A stretch of DNA of 64,000 nucleotides from Chloromonas sp. AAM2 (GCA_004335635.1 QAXH01005945.1:7269-71268); one strand, 5' to 3'; positions 36,801-49,503 are shown, counted from the stretch's first letter. Program-made: numbers and translations. Notes: generated from the sequence alone by a model not told the origin.

Positions 36801-39049
36801 CTGCGCACCTGTGTTTGTTGTGGTGCTGCTCGGTGTGCGCTTGACAGCGGCCGGTGTGTGCTGCTGCCCCGCTCTGCCGGGGACCGAAGGGGGGCCGGTG
36901 GTGGCGGGCACCCCCGTGAGCCGCTGAGCCTCGTGCCACCGGATCTCTTCACGTAGCTCACGATTCTTCTCCTGCAGCAGCCAAATGGTTGGTTGGTTAG
37001 TTGGTTGGTTGGTTGCTCCGGTCAATTTCAAACCAAGGGAGAAGAGACCTGAGAAGGGGGGCACTGTGGCCATGTGCATAGTTAAAGTCAGAAAGGGGAG
37101 GAAGGGGCCTGAGAAGAGAAACGCCTTTGCCCTGTGGCCGCAATGCTTTGTACCGGCTTTGCACAAACCATGATCAAAGTGCCACTGAGCAAGAGGCATC
37201 GCGTGCAAGAAGGCGCGAGCTGATACTGTTGCCACTACATTCTGCATTTGCTTTACACTACATTCCACAACACCGTCCAACTTGCTGCAGCCGACCCCCA
37301 CCTGTTGGTCCAGCAGCTGCCTCCTGAGCCGCTCCACAGTCAGCTTGTGCCTAGCGGCTACCGCCCTGCCCTCCTTCCGCTCCTCCTCGAGCACGGCCTC
37401 CACCGCCTCCACTGCACTGCGCTCCTTCTTTGTGGGCAACTGAATCACGTGACAGAACAACAACCCTCAGGAGGAGTAATGGAGGGACAACAAACCTGGG
37501 CCGAAGGCAATGCATGCAACCAACAGGCACGCAAACAAGCAAACCACACAATTGTTTTTCTGGCTCGTGGGCCACACTTGCCAAATCAAAGCTGGAACTC
37601 ACACGCACGAGAGACAGCAACCAACTGCACGAATGACACCATGCCACTGAACCAGCCCCTACCTTGAGGATTGCCTTGCTCTGTTTGTCGAGCACACGCC
37701 TGTCCCGCTCCAACCTCGCCACCTCCGCCGCTCGCCACGCCTCGAACGCCCCGCCGTCGGTCGCCTGCTTGCGCTCCCACGCCGCCCTCTCCGCCTCGAG
37801 ACGGGAGGCGGCCCGCTCCAGGTCAGTGCGCAGCTTACCCAGGGAGACTCGCTCCTGGACATGGCGAAGCAGACAGCCACAAGAGGACGACTGTCACAGG
37901 AGCGGGAAACCGCTATGGGCCATTTGAAAAGGAGGAGGACGGATGTCAGGAGGCGGAGCGGCAACATATCACGGCACACCATACCGTGTGCTCAGCTGAG
38001 AAGCGCTGGGCTGCGTCTGAGGTACTCTGATGATGGCTTAACAACAAAACCAAAGAAGTAAAACCACACGAAGTAGCCACACCACAGCACGTAACACAAA
38101 CTAGGAAGGTGGCTGGCTGGTGTCGCAGGCACTCCTGGTCCCAAAGCCGATTTGAATATTCAGTGGATATGTGCATGCACTGGTGCATACAGGGCGTCAG
38201 TGCATGCAGGGCTGAGGGGGAGGGCTGCTTGCCCTGCTTCACCGTACCTGCTGCAGCTTTGAGTTCTCCTGCTCCAGGTGCTGCAGCCGCTGCATGTCAG
38301 CCGCTGCCAAGCCGCTCGCATGCGCCGCGCCCGGTGCACTCCCGCCCTTGCCCCGTCCCGCCCCAGGACCACCATCGCTGTCCCTCCGGCCTGCGGCAAT
38401 CAATTGCAGATTGCAACAAACGTGCTGGACCATCGGACACCCCTGGTTGTACTGCTACAGCTGTGCCATAAAAGAGGCCAGCACCAGAACCCAGGAACTG
38501 TCTTGCGCTGAAGCGATTCGTCTAGGCACACCTGATGAGTCATTTGTTACATGCATTCCAACCACTGGTTCAGTTCCAAGCACTGGTGCAGACACACGAG
38601 GTTCCTGCGGCAGTGGCAGCTCGGCACACCTCGTTGCTGTTGATTGCCTGTTGGGCCGCTGCGCCCGGCACTGCCATGGTTTGCACCGAACAGTGAGCGG
38701 ACAAAGGGCTGTGCCAGTTCAGGGCTGTGTACAGGGTCACAGCTGCTAATCTCCTCCTGCTCCTGTTGGCCGCCACCCTGCGAACAGGCAGCACACTAAC
38801 AACGTTGGATATCAGACAGGAAAACCTACACAGTCCAGGGGATGCTGGGAAAAGAACCAAAGGATGCTGTACTGAAAGAACCGCTACCTGTCTATTAAGA
38901 TCACGGATGCTGGCTTCCTGGGTGTGATAAAAGGGCGATGACATTTCAACCCGCTGCATGGTGTACCAAGCCACGTTGGTCTCGGCCTGGTTGGGAAGCT
39001 GTTTGCTCAGCTTCCCAACAAGTCCTTGAATCACTTCATCAACTGCCAC

Positions 39050-39083
<34 letters not shown>

Positions 39084-41000
39084 CGCAGCTGCCCTCCAAA
39101 GGATTGCAGTGCAAAAGCCATGAGTCCGTGCCTGTTCTCTATCCACCATGCTTGTGCAGGTTAATCCGCACTCGTGCATGTGCGCGTCGTGCGGATGTTT
39201 GAATCCCATGTGCTCGCCGTGCATGTGCATCGCATGTGGCCATTACATGCGCATGCCATGCCACACTGGGACCCACCTGTGGTCTTCCAAGGTCCTGTTC
39301 CGAAGCTGCGCCGTTGTTTTCAAACCACTGCAGGGTGCTGCTCTGGTAACTGAACCCACGCCCGTGACCGCCCCCGCTAGCTGCAGTATCTTGTGGGCCC
39401 CACTCCTCAGTATCATCCTCAAACTCCGACTGTGGCTGTGGAACGCTGCTCCTTGTCGGTTGCTGCGATGTTACTGGCACTTGGTGCAGCGGTTGGACTG
39501 GCAGTTGGTCAACCTGCCACCACTCGCTGCCTGGGTAGTGCCCATCCACTGCTGTTTCCTGAGCCTTGGCGGCAGGCATTCTAGTCTTGGCTTCAGCCAG
39601 CGGCCTGGTGTCTGCCCAGCTGTTTCCTGTTGTTTCCTGCAGGACATGGGGGTCGTTTGTGTCAGGAGTTCCGCTGCCCACTATTTCGTCCTCCACGGCC
39701 CACATGTTTGCTGATGTGAGGGGTGACGCTCCTGCAGCAATGTAGCAGGGCGGTTGGATTTGTGAGTTGCGGTCCGGGCTAGGCGGCCAGGCAGAGTGAC
39801 CGGGGTGTCAAGTATGTAGTGTGATGGTTAGTGCCTGGAGCATGGCATCATGATAGGGGGACATTGGGTGTAAATTGGAGATTTGGACCTTACAATTCAC
39901 CACAATACACCACAACTTGGTTCAGCGTATCAATGGCGGTGCCATTCACCTGCTTGGGCTGTGGCAATGGGTGCTGAGGGTGGCTGCCTGGCCGGAGCGT
40001 GACTGACGGCTGCATGGCCATGCCATGCACTGTGTGTGGCACGTGGTGCGATGGTGGGCTGACCCAGGTCCTTGCGGATTTGCTCCTCCAAAGCTTCAAA
40101 CTCTGCAAGCTCCAAGTCTTCCTATACATGCATCAGTTGCATACAGATAGATAGTACAGAACTGCCATGGTAGTGAACAAGAGCTTGGGTTGCTGCATGA
40201 AATAACTGCATGGAATACTTTTAGCATCATTCTTCACCGTATTCACCACTATGTTGGCGCTGTCCAAGTGCACATGATGCAACATGTGTACTGGGCTTCT
40301 GTCATCAAAAGAATTCTGGCACAAAATGCGCATACAGAGTACAGTGCTTGACAATTGATATGGTGGTGCTGCATTGGTCATGTACCTGGAACTTGTCATG
40401 CTGGTGCCCTGCTGCCATCTGACTTGCGCTGTGGCTAGTTTTGCCCCCCAGCGCATCTGCCATGCCTGCATGCAAAGCAGCAAAACATCCTCACATGCCA
40501 CACAAACCATGCGGCATGGTACGTCCGAGCGCTTCGCCATGTCCGGTGCATGCATGCACAGCGACAATTGGCATGCTACAGAGTTTCTTAGGGAGTTTAC
40601 CATAGCATCAGCATCTCAGCGGCTGAAAGCTATTGTCTGCATGCACACCCTGGAACGGTTGGCATGTGTACAAGTGTTGCCCACCGTTGTTGCGAGGGAC
40701 AGACTGCATCATGGAGGTCTGTCCAGGCACTTCGCTCGGCATGTCATCTTCTTCCCCTGTCCATGCAGCCCATCCCTGTGTGCTCGCGACTGGCATAACC
40801 TGGTCTCTTGACCGTGTTCGCACGTCCGGCTTGACCTCGCCACTGTTCGCGACTCGGCTGCTCTCTGCTGACAACCCATTGTCCACATCGTCCACATCAC
40901 GCTGCTTCTTTATCTGTGGACCGAAGACGCGCTTCTGCACGCCCTCGCCACGCTTCAAGAAAACGCGTTTTGGCTTGGCGACATCGCCCTCCTCAGCCAT
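33821..41000 (-). CDS. SAS4: Centriole assembly protein SAS-4 / CPAP (CENPJ), TCP10 domain
   Basis: Core centriole and basal-body protein controlling microtubule wall assembly. Fourteen exons: 41000-40685, 40465-40386, 40121-39950, 39731-39277, about 39088-38888, 38777-38687, 38390-38248, 37854-37663, 37439-37302, 36971-36695, 36518-34979, 34725-34599, 34415-34276, 33923-33821. Phases agree throughout and the total closes at 1,324 residues. The N-terminus has KRVFLKRGEGVQKR, the family's FLKRGEG element, then ELAEFEALEEQIRKDLG. Residues about 440-620 are charged coiled coil (MQRLQHLEQENSKLQQ, LGKLRTDLERAASRL, ERLRRQLLDQQ, EKNRELREEIRWHE). A long Gln/His/Ser-rich region follows. The C-terminal TCP10/G-box beta-repeats are clear: SHADGKVERFRASGRR, DVSFANGTRKVVLTEG, IRFANGDIKHQLSSG, TWHTTYTDGTEVFHFPSG and HGTKEVVFPDG. 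The fifth exon's 5' edge and the last exon are the least certain. Presence fits a flagellate cell. Confidence 0.93.
35040..35150. repeat. In-frame tandem repeat inside SAS-4
   Basis: A 24-bp unit (core catggtgtgacgtgtgact) is repeated about 3-4 times. On the minus strand it encodes HHVMGSHTS / HHVTGSHTS units. It lies in exon 11, in the disordered region before the TCP10 domain. Confidence 0.85.
39050..39085. repeat. Hexanucleotide repeat (cccatg)n in SAS-4
   Basis: About six units of cccatg. On the minus strand this is an uninterrupted Met-Gly run at the start of exon 5. The length is likely polymorphic. Confidence 0.85.
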
Positions 41001-41184
41001 GGCAATCTTCGCTGATATCAGGCCATTGTTATGCTTGCACTGTACACTCAATTGCTTCCAGGACGTAACGTTTTTGGCGGTTCGGCTGTCTCACATTGTT
41101 TGAATAAGTCCCTAGGGTTTGGCTTCCCACTAAAGCAACTCCCGTGCACTCACAACAACTTTAACCATCGCTTACATGAAATGA

Positions 41185-44100
41185 TTATCGTATCAACCCT
41201 TCAAGCATCATTATATGTGCGATCTGTGCCTCGTTCAAACTGAAGTCTAAAATCTCCAGACTCTCCTTCATGTGTGCAGGATTGGATGACCTGCAGCCAT
41301 GGCAGGAAAACATATATGTTGGCACTTTTGAGTAGTTGTGTTCAGCTTAAACCTTGCCTGCACCTAGCTGACCACATGCTACTGAAGATGAGCTTTCGGT
41401 GCTCTCACCATGCAACAGTCTTATCAAGGGATATCAACACACTGAATTAAAGGTTGCTCTTGTGAAACGTCAGGCTCCTGGGCCCCCTTTACTCTGGTCA
41501 CAATCACAGGTCTGAGGCATAACACACTGCTGGTACTATGACAGGCTGGTACTGCTGAGCGGGATTCTGATCCATTTCACCTTGGGAGCACAAGCACGCC
41601 CATGTGCAGCACCCATCGCAGCACCACCTGTGCCACTGTCCGATTGACGGCCGTGGCAATGGACTGCAGGCAGAACCATGACAGCAAGTACACGCGCAGC
41701 TGTGGAGAATGGTAATGCATGCTGGATACTCAAAGGTGAACGGACATGCAAATGGTTGGATGGATGCATGATCCAAAATCTATGCGGCACCGCATAGGGG
41801 CTGCGACAGCACACCAGCCTAGTAAAGACAAAATAGCCAGTCTGCTGAAGCCAAGCCCCTTGGGCATGCACAAATGCACAAGGGTGCCATTGCCATGCGC
41901 TGTGCAGCATACCTTCAGGCCGCTGTTTGTCAGCACTGGGTTGGTTGCTGTGTGCCACTGCGTCCCAAGGGAGCTGTACGCCACCATCTGAACCACAAGA
42001 GCATAAGTACCGTACGTTTGAGCACTGACTGTAGAATGTGCACCATCAGACTAAAACGACCCCATGCTGATCACCGCTGCGCTGAGTTAGCCAAATCCCG
42101 CCATGCACTGCCGGTTTGTGACATGCTGATGAACCCTGACATGCGTCTGATACATTGTGCGCTTGACTGGGTCAGTTTTGTGGCTCGGTTGTACTGCCAG
42201 CAGGCCCATCCATACTCGTCCCAGCACTTGTGCACATGCATATTCTGATGCTTCCCTGTGAGCTTGTGTGAGTCAGTCTTGCCTCCCGACTGTTGTGTTA
42301 CTGACAGGCCACCCACACCCACTGCCCTGTCCTAGACTCTAGCCGCACCCTTCAACATGATCAGATTCTCTTCCCCACCCAAAGCATGAGCGGCAGCCTG
42401 ACCTGTATTCCATTAGCCTTGCACATGGCCTGCAGGTCCCGGTTCTGTGCAAATGGGTCCATATGCACCTGCATGGGCCGTGGGGCGGGTCAGTGGTCAG
42501 CACCTAGGCAGGGCCGCAATGATGACCGAGCAAATTCTTGCAGTACACGATAGATGCCCTTGATACCGGGTTTTGAGTGCCGCAGGCGGTTCAGCACCGC
42601 ATGTCAGTGACAGGAGCCTCTGCTGGCGGCTCTGGTGAGTCATCCTATGAAACCCTGGGCTAGGCGTCTGGCCCTGTTGAACCTACCCGCACCTGTTGTG
42701 ACAGACTGCCCACGTGTCAGCAGCCCTGCTCAAGTCCAGCAGCTTTCACATCCAACCCCAGCCGAAACACGATGTATCATACATAATGTAGGCATTGGCC
42801 TTCACATACCAACTATGCACGTATTAGGCTGGCATTTCCTGCCATGATTGCAAGATGAAAGCCCTGGCTGATGCACCGACCTGCAAAACCTGTGGCTTGA
42901 TCTTGGCAATGGAATAGAGAAGCGTCAGCTGCTGATTGTCGAAGTTGCTGACGCCTGCAGGTGCACGTGGTTGCATACTGAAGGAAGGCACGCAGCTGGT
43001 CACAGCACAGATTGGCCACTGAGATGAATGCTGAATGAGAGATACAGTGCAGGCAGCTGGCCGCCCACCCACCGATAGCGCGTGTCTTGTTCGCCCTGTA
43101 CAGTTCCTCAAACGCCGCCCATGTCTCCTTGAACGTGTGCGGGGCAGCGGAGGGCGTGGGCGTGGGCGGGCTGCCAGGCAGGGGCTTGCACAGGTCGCCC
43201 CAGCAGTTGGGGTAGTGCAGGAGCAACAGGTCTACGTACTCAGTGCCCAGGTCTACCTGAGCGCGGCACCAGTATGTTGTGGGATGCTAACACAGTGTTG
43301 ATATCCGGCTATGAAATCCCTAGCCACAGGGTTAGTGCTAAATGCTGCTCGAGTGCCCCTCCTCAACCTTGATCAACCTTGCAGGGATACCAGCTGCATG
43401 CATATCCATGAACAGCCCATGGGAAGGTGTGTTCATGTGCCCACGTCTGTCCCCCTTTGGCCTGTTCAACCCACTTACCAGCGACTGTGAGAACGCTGCC
43501 AGTGTCTCCTTGTACCCCAGGTGCCTGGGGTGTATCTTGGTGGTAAGGAACAGCTCCTCGCGCGGCATGCTCATGCGCCCATGTACGGCTTTGCCCACAA
43601 GGTCCTCACGGTACCACTCACGTGCCTGGGAAGAAACCGCCACATGGCTCATGTCATGCACATGCTGGCAGATTCAATCGTCAAGAAATGATCTCGTAAC
43701 TTCGCCTCAGACCACCTTGTTTGTGGCTCATCACAGCAAAAGAAAAGGTGTTTGCCAGTTCTGGGACAATTTGGCGGGTTCATGTGGTGACTGTTCATGC
43801 CAAGCACGCGTTTCTTGGAGAGAGTGTTAGTGTGCTCCACAGTCTTCCACTCGTCCAGCGCAAGGCGCCTGCTCTCGCTTCAGCGAGTGGGTGCCTGCCC
43901 GCTGCCCTTTATGCTCGCCATTATGTCATGGCAACCTGGCCAATAATCCCGCTCTTTACCAGTGCCTTGCCCTATTTCTGAGCTTGTCTCACTGCTCCCA
44001 CCCTTGTTCCGCCCGCACCTGTGCGCTGTCTATGTGCCTGTAGCCTGCCAGCAGGGCAGAGGACACTGCAGCCTCCGTGCCCTCCCCGAGACCAGCGGTG

Positions 44101-47100
44101 CCAAAGCCAATGGTGGGCATCAGGACACCGTTGTTCAACTGAACCTATGCACAAAACACAACACAAACCGTGTGGGAAGGCACAGAAAAGCACGATTAAG
44201 CGTGTCCTTCGTAATCTGGGCTACCACCGGTGTTTACCAGCCTAATCACCCTGTCACTGTCCCAGTATCAACACCATAATCCTTGTCAAGTATCTAGGCA
44301 TGTCCACAAGCCTGACCTCACACCAACCGCCCATTTCTTGCCCAAAATGCGAAACCGAGCGTAACGCAGGGGATGTCATTGCAACAGGCGGCACCAATCG
44401 AGACCTCAACATGAGCGCATCTTACCTGCATCAAAGCTTCAGGGTAGTATGAGAAGGGTGTGGTGGGCAGTGCATTGCTGAGCACAGGACTCGCAGCCCA
44501 GCCTGACTCGATGTCGGCTGATGTCGCAAAGCCCGTCTCCATGCGCTGACACACGCCGCATGACAGCTTGCATGTCAAGAGCATGTAGCCAGAATTCCTG
44601 GTGCACTCTCCGGACATGGCCCACTTTGAGCACAAGTCCTGCGCAGCGTTGCATGGTGTTGTGATGTGTTCGCTGACGATGATATACGGCTCTTAAGTCA
44701 ACCACGAAAGTACATACCACCACGGCCACGGCATGACATCACAGCTGCAGCCGAGACACATGCAACAACTCAACTGGTATGATAACCACACTTCAGGGCC
44801 CTGGTAGCAAGGTCTAAGAATCCCTTGCATGCACTCGTACATGCACGGGTGCTCTTGCATGCAAGGATATAACGCATAGCCCGTGGCCGCCCATGTGTTG
44901 CATGCCACACCCCCTCTGACTTACGTTCTCGTCCCTGCAGTCCCTGGTGTATGCTGCTCCGGTGCCGGACTGCCCCAGGCTCGACTGGCTGGCGGATAGG
45001 GACCAGTGCCCGGCATTGTCCAGGCCCACCTGATAACAACAACCAAGTGTAGCAAGTGTTTGCCTTGCCAGGAAAACAATCATCTGCGGACACTGTGCGT
45101 ATTGTTTGCATGTCATTCAGCAGCTGCAGCACATAGCTAATTTCTGGTTTTCAAAATGTGATTTCAGTAACTTCACAGCAAACTGTATATGCATGCGCAG
45201 CTCTGATTCCTCAACCTTGTCTGCGGTTCCCATTCCTCAATGCATCCTCTGTGTGCTCTTCAACAGCGTCACCGTCCGCAATGCCGTGCCGTCTACCCCT
45301 GGGTCCAATCCCCTGAACACTCCTGCTCCGGTTGGCAATCTGCCGTAAATGCTCCGCTGCTGTGCATTTCAACCCTTGCCCCATGCCAGCACAGTTATCT
45401 TCGGGACCACACCTTCCAGTCTGCCTTGCCTGCCCCGTCTGCAGCGCTCTGCGTGACGCCGCACAGGCGGCAGGAGAGGCGGCAGTGCGCGCTCATGAAG
45501 CCGCGGTTCGAGTTGCACAGGTCAGCTGCAGCCCATTTGCTGCAGTCTGCAAGCAGGGAGACAGCACCTAGCTTAGCAGCATTCAGGCTGTGCTGAGCAG
45601 TGGTCTTGGTCAACTCCTTACTGCACAAGGCAACGCGTCAAGCGCTGGGCCCAAATGCCACAGACATTTTATACTGAAATGGTGTTCGAAACTAGGCCAG
45701 GCCAAAAGTTCAGCTGGGCCTAACCTGCCCAGCGCCATGCAACCTTAACTGATAGGCAGTGCCAGTTCTTGTTGATGTTACGGACTAGGATTGTCGCTGC
45801 CCTGCCCATCAGCTCTTCCCATGATCTGTTCAGCTGCCCCATCACCTGACCTGCATGGAAATCGGTGCACTGGTTTTCTCCTGCAGCACGCCTCAGGGAG
45901 CTCAGCTCATGAACCTTGGACCTGGATATGCCTCCTGCATCCATGCAGCAGCAATGAGATGTGAACCCTGTGGCATTCCACGAGTGGACATGGCAGGACA
46001 TGATGGGGAAAAAAGATGTTTGCCAGTTCTGGGACAGTTTCCACGAACCGCACTGGAACCAGTGTGGCAGCTGGTAGCAGGTCAACTTCCGTGTTCCACT
46101 GGTTATGTTGCTTCTCCTGTCTGCTGCTCAGTGAAGTCGTGTTAGCCGTGAAGTATCATCTGCCACCAGAAATGGCTAGCGTCGCAGAACTGGCAAACAG
46201 TCTTTTTTTTGCCAACAGTGTGTGCTATTCAAATTGCTATGCCGTAGGCAAAAAACAGTCTTTCTCTGATAGATTCGCAATGCTGCGGATGACAACAGCG
46301 TGAGCGAGTGTGTGTGTGTGCCTCTTAACAGACGTCTCACCTTGAGTGCAGCCTCCACAGCTGGCCCTGCACACAGTCTGCATCCACACGCCATCCTGTA
46401 CTGAGCCGCACAAGCCCCGGGATGTGGCCAAGTAAGAGCACACGTCCAGTCGGTCAGCGCACGTGTCTGACGGGGACAGGCCAGCATCTGGCTGGCAGAA
46501 CTCGCAGCTAGCCTGCAAGGTGCATGGCAGAGCATGGGCATGGGGAATGTCAGAAGTGTTGGCTGTATGCAGGGGAGGAAGGGCGTGTGACCAGCACATA
46601 CTGCATGTCAGGCTCCTCCCAAAGAACAGAGATGGGGATCATCAGCAAGCTAGCAGGTGCACAACAGGAGGCATGCCGTGGTTGTACAAACTGGCATGCC
46701 GTGTGGTGCACGGAGTCTCGTTTCCTGACTGTATACACGGCTTTTAAAAGTCTTGGGATGCCTTGACAGATGATCTGCTGCACGTACTCGACCATGAAGC
46801 TAGTCAGCCTACCTTGCAAGTGGAGATGGCTTGCAGCGGCTGTGCATCACACTTTTCACGCTCCACGAACTCCCTGCAACTGCAGCCACACACATACGCA
46901 GCAAGTGTATACAACGACGCTGACAAGATGCTTAACCACGCATGATCACAGGTTTACAGGCCCAGCAAGCGCTCCAGTGCTTGTGATGCACCCACTGGCC
47001 GGCAAAGATGTTAGCCAGGTCTGGGACAGTTTGTAAAACCGCCACTGAAACCAGTGTGGCCGCAGGAAAAATTGGGGAGAGCAGCATGCATTGCGGTAGA

Positions 47101-49046
47101 TGGCGGTCAGTGTGGCGACAGGAATGTGGGCGACCTGGCCTTACGACCTGTCGTGACAGGGGTTTCACCAGCGGGTATGTGTGCGCGAGTAGTACCCTTG
47201 TACATACAGCTGCGACTCGGCCTTATGACCTGCGCAGCTTCTTGTTGGACACTGACTGTTGAGTGATACAGTCACTGGAGCTGGGCCTTGTAACTGTAAG
47301 TGTGTTGTCTGCCACATCGACTCGTCAACTCTTGAGTTTTTCATCACATGCACTGCGGTTTAGTTTCAACAGTGACGCTACTGCCATACAGGAAATCCAG
47401 ACCATGTGCAAAATACCACCTGTATTGATGATTCATGATTTAGGGGCCTATATAACTGGACTCCCACACAGAAACTGCTCTGCCGTAGAATTCCTGAAGC
47501 CAGTTCAGTGCTTGGATATTGTCCCAGAACTGGCAAACATCTTTGCTTTTTGGCCTTCACATGTTATACAGTGCAACGGGCATCGCCACACATCACAGTC
47601 CAGCCCATGCGTGCTGGACAAGATGGCCTGACATCTCACTCATGAGGATGGATCCCAACTCGTACACAACATTCATTCTTCTTGTCTTACACTAGGCTGT
47701 CTCCCACATGGCCCAACTCACTTGTCGCTTGTATCTTTGCATTCCAGTCTGTCAGCTTGCTTGACTTGGATGCCCGTGGCCTGTGTGATGAGGCTCTCCA
47801 GCGCCCGGCACTGCCCACAGGACTTCTGCACGCGTACAGAACAGATGGGCAAGCCATGCTCTCACATACAATGCACGAACCAGGCAAATGACAGCGTGGA
47901 AAGACATCTCCAAGTGATAATGACAGTGTGAACACGAATACATACAATGCTGACCCTGTGCGTGAAAAGGCTGTGACGCAACACACATGACCCAATGCCG
48001 CAGTACCCCAAACCGGTACATCGTGATTGGTGAGACAGAAGACTACAGGTTGCATGATTGAGTTTAATTGCTTCTCTTCCATGCTGTGGTGCCACTCATG
48101 GTGGCACCATGCGCAAACCGACCCATCCTGCACAACCTTGCCTCATATACCTTCTGCTAGCTGTCGAAGCGCTGCACCTAGTCGTGAAATCCGCCTAGTT
48201 GTGCAGGAGACCTGTCACTGTCATCTACTCAGGCATGCCACAGAATGTGTGTGTGGTCCGGGGGCATGTGATTTTGCCTGTTGCAAGTGCGGCAGTCTCT
48301 TGTGTGGTGTGTGTTGCACTTCCGCAGCTGCGGTTCTTACTTGCAATATGTTCAAGAAGCGGAGGCAATAAAATCAACCCACCATGCAGTACGCAAGCAT
48401 GTCGCCGTAACACAAGCCTTGATGCAACCTGCAAGGCGCCGCTACACTGGCATGGTTGATGCATTCTCACGACATGGCCGTCGGTGGTTTTCAAGAGGTT
48501 GGCGTTGAGCCTTGTTACCATGCTAAGCTGTGCACTGCGCGGACATCACTTCGTGGACCTTGCTGGCACCTGGCGTACTGTTCGCATGCCGTAGGCCAGA
48601 CTCATGCTCCCTTACATGCCGATACATGCCATCCATGTATGCCAGTCTTGCACACATGTGCTTGCATCCATGGACTACCATGCATGCATGTTGTGAGATT
48701 CGTGACATGGACTACCTTGCATGCATGTTGTGAGACCAATTGCGTGCATGCGAACAATGCATACATGCATGAATTAACACACTCACGCGTTCTGGCATTC
48801 CCCTTTGGGCGGTTGGAGGTCCCGGCACAGTAAGATTAGCGCAGGGGCATCATGTAGGCTGCCTGATGCAGTCTGCGATACTGGGACAATTCCTTTGTGA
48901 AGCCGATTGCCAAAGCCGCTCAAGCTGTAGCGAGCTGTATTGTGCGGCAGCTGGCCAATTTGTCGCCATAGGTAGATGATGTGCACAGAAGCAAGGATCA
49001 CGGCACAGGTAAACACTGTGGATCGCGTGTTCTTAAAAATTATCAT
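41185..49046 (-). CDS. Membrane-anchored protein: five ShKT modules fused to an aldo-keto reductase
   Basis: Seventeen exons: 49046-48787, 48577-48529, 47825-47722, 46879-46813, 46512-46341, 45880-45851, 45546-45413, 45029-44925, 44638-44426, 44144-44019, 43625-43479, 43256-43073, 42954-42881, 42468-42403, 41987-41913, 41663-41581, 41290-41185. The model is in phase throughout (664 residues). Residues ~10-28 (TVFTCAVILASVHIIYLW) form an uncleaved signal anchor or signal peptide, so the rest is probably luminal or secreted (inference). Four complete six-Cys ShKT modules are seen (e.g. CTDFHADCSKWAAADLC with FMSAHCRLSCRLC; CSKWAMSGECTRNSGYM with LLTCKLSCGVC); the first module has five Cys. The AKR domain starts at LNNGVLMPTIGFGTAGLG. 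Its likely catalytic set is Asp in YRHIDSAQ, Tyr in REWYREDLVG, Lys in LFLTTKIHP and His in VDLLLLHYPN. The barrel continues with AIGVSNFDNQQL, VAYSSLGTQW, VAQVVLRWVLHMGV and LPRSSNPAHMKESLEILDFS. The intron after 48529 would use a GC donor. Probably NADPH-dependent; substrate unknown. Confidence 0.9.
43735..43780. mobile_element. Solo inverted-repeat end (in AKR intron)
   Basis: aaaagaaaaggtg followed by tttgccagttctgggaca and atttgg. No partner end is found nearby. It lies in the intron between exons 43625-43479 and 44144-44019 of the ShKT-AKR gene. Confidence 0.55.
46010..46215. mobile_element. ~205-bp inverted-repeat element (MITE-like) in ShKT-AKR intron
   Basis: The left end is gaaaaaagatg + tttgccagttctgggaca. 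The right end is the reverse complement (cagaactggcaaacagtc + T-run). The subterminal palindrome cactggaaccagtgtggc follows the left end, as in other copies. There is no coding capacity. Confidence 0.65.
46995..47550. mobile_element. ~555-bp inverted-repeat element in ShKT-AKR intron
   Basis: The left end is slightly degenerate (gatgttagccaggtctggga) with the subterminal block actgaaaccagtgtggcc. The right end is perfect (tgtcccagaactggcaaa + catctttgctttttgg). It is the longest complete-looking copy without a gap; no transposase-like ORF is seen. Confidence 0.6.
48669..48740. repeat. ~37-bp tandem duplication
   Basis: catggactacc(a/t)tgcatg followed by catgttgtgag occurs twice in succession. 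Within an intron of the ShKT-AKR gene. Confidence 0.7.
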
Positions 49047-49503
49047 TCTCAACTTGCATTGTGTCGTGTTCAAGGGGTGATCACCTCAGGCCCGTGTGAT
49101 CAATTAACCACTCAAGTAACTCGTGGAAGTTATCAGATGAATCAAGATTTGAATTCGGTCAATGATTTGGCACAGCGGGCCACGGAACCTCTGATGGAAG
49201 GCATTGTTACGAGGTAGGTGAGGAAAGCCACGTAAGCTCCACATGCGTTTACCAAACGGCGTTACATGTGTGAGAGGAGGTTACATTTCAAATGCAAGGG
49301 GAATTGCACCCCATGGTGGGTCTGTTAACCACCAACATTGTGTGCGTAGCAATCATGGCATCGATTGCTTGTCACAGATGAGCAGATTAGACCAGCAAAA
49401 TGCATCCACAATGACAGCGGAACCACGAGCTGCTCAGGAGTTCCAGGCTGTCACGATGTTTACTCCGGTAAAGAGGAGGTTACTTCGCCTTCTCATTTGA
49501 AAC

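Noticed and set aside
49047..49073. Extension of the ShKT-AKR start to 49073
   Set aside because: The codon there is TTG. The first in-frame ATG is at 49046, just before the hydrophobic segment.
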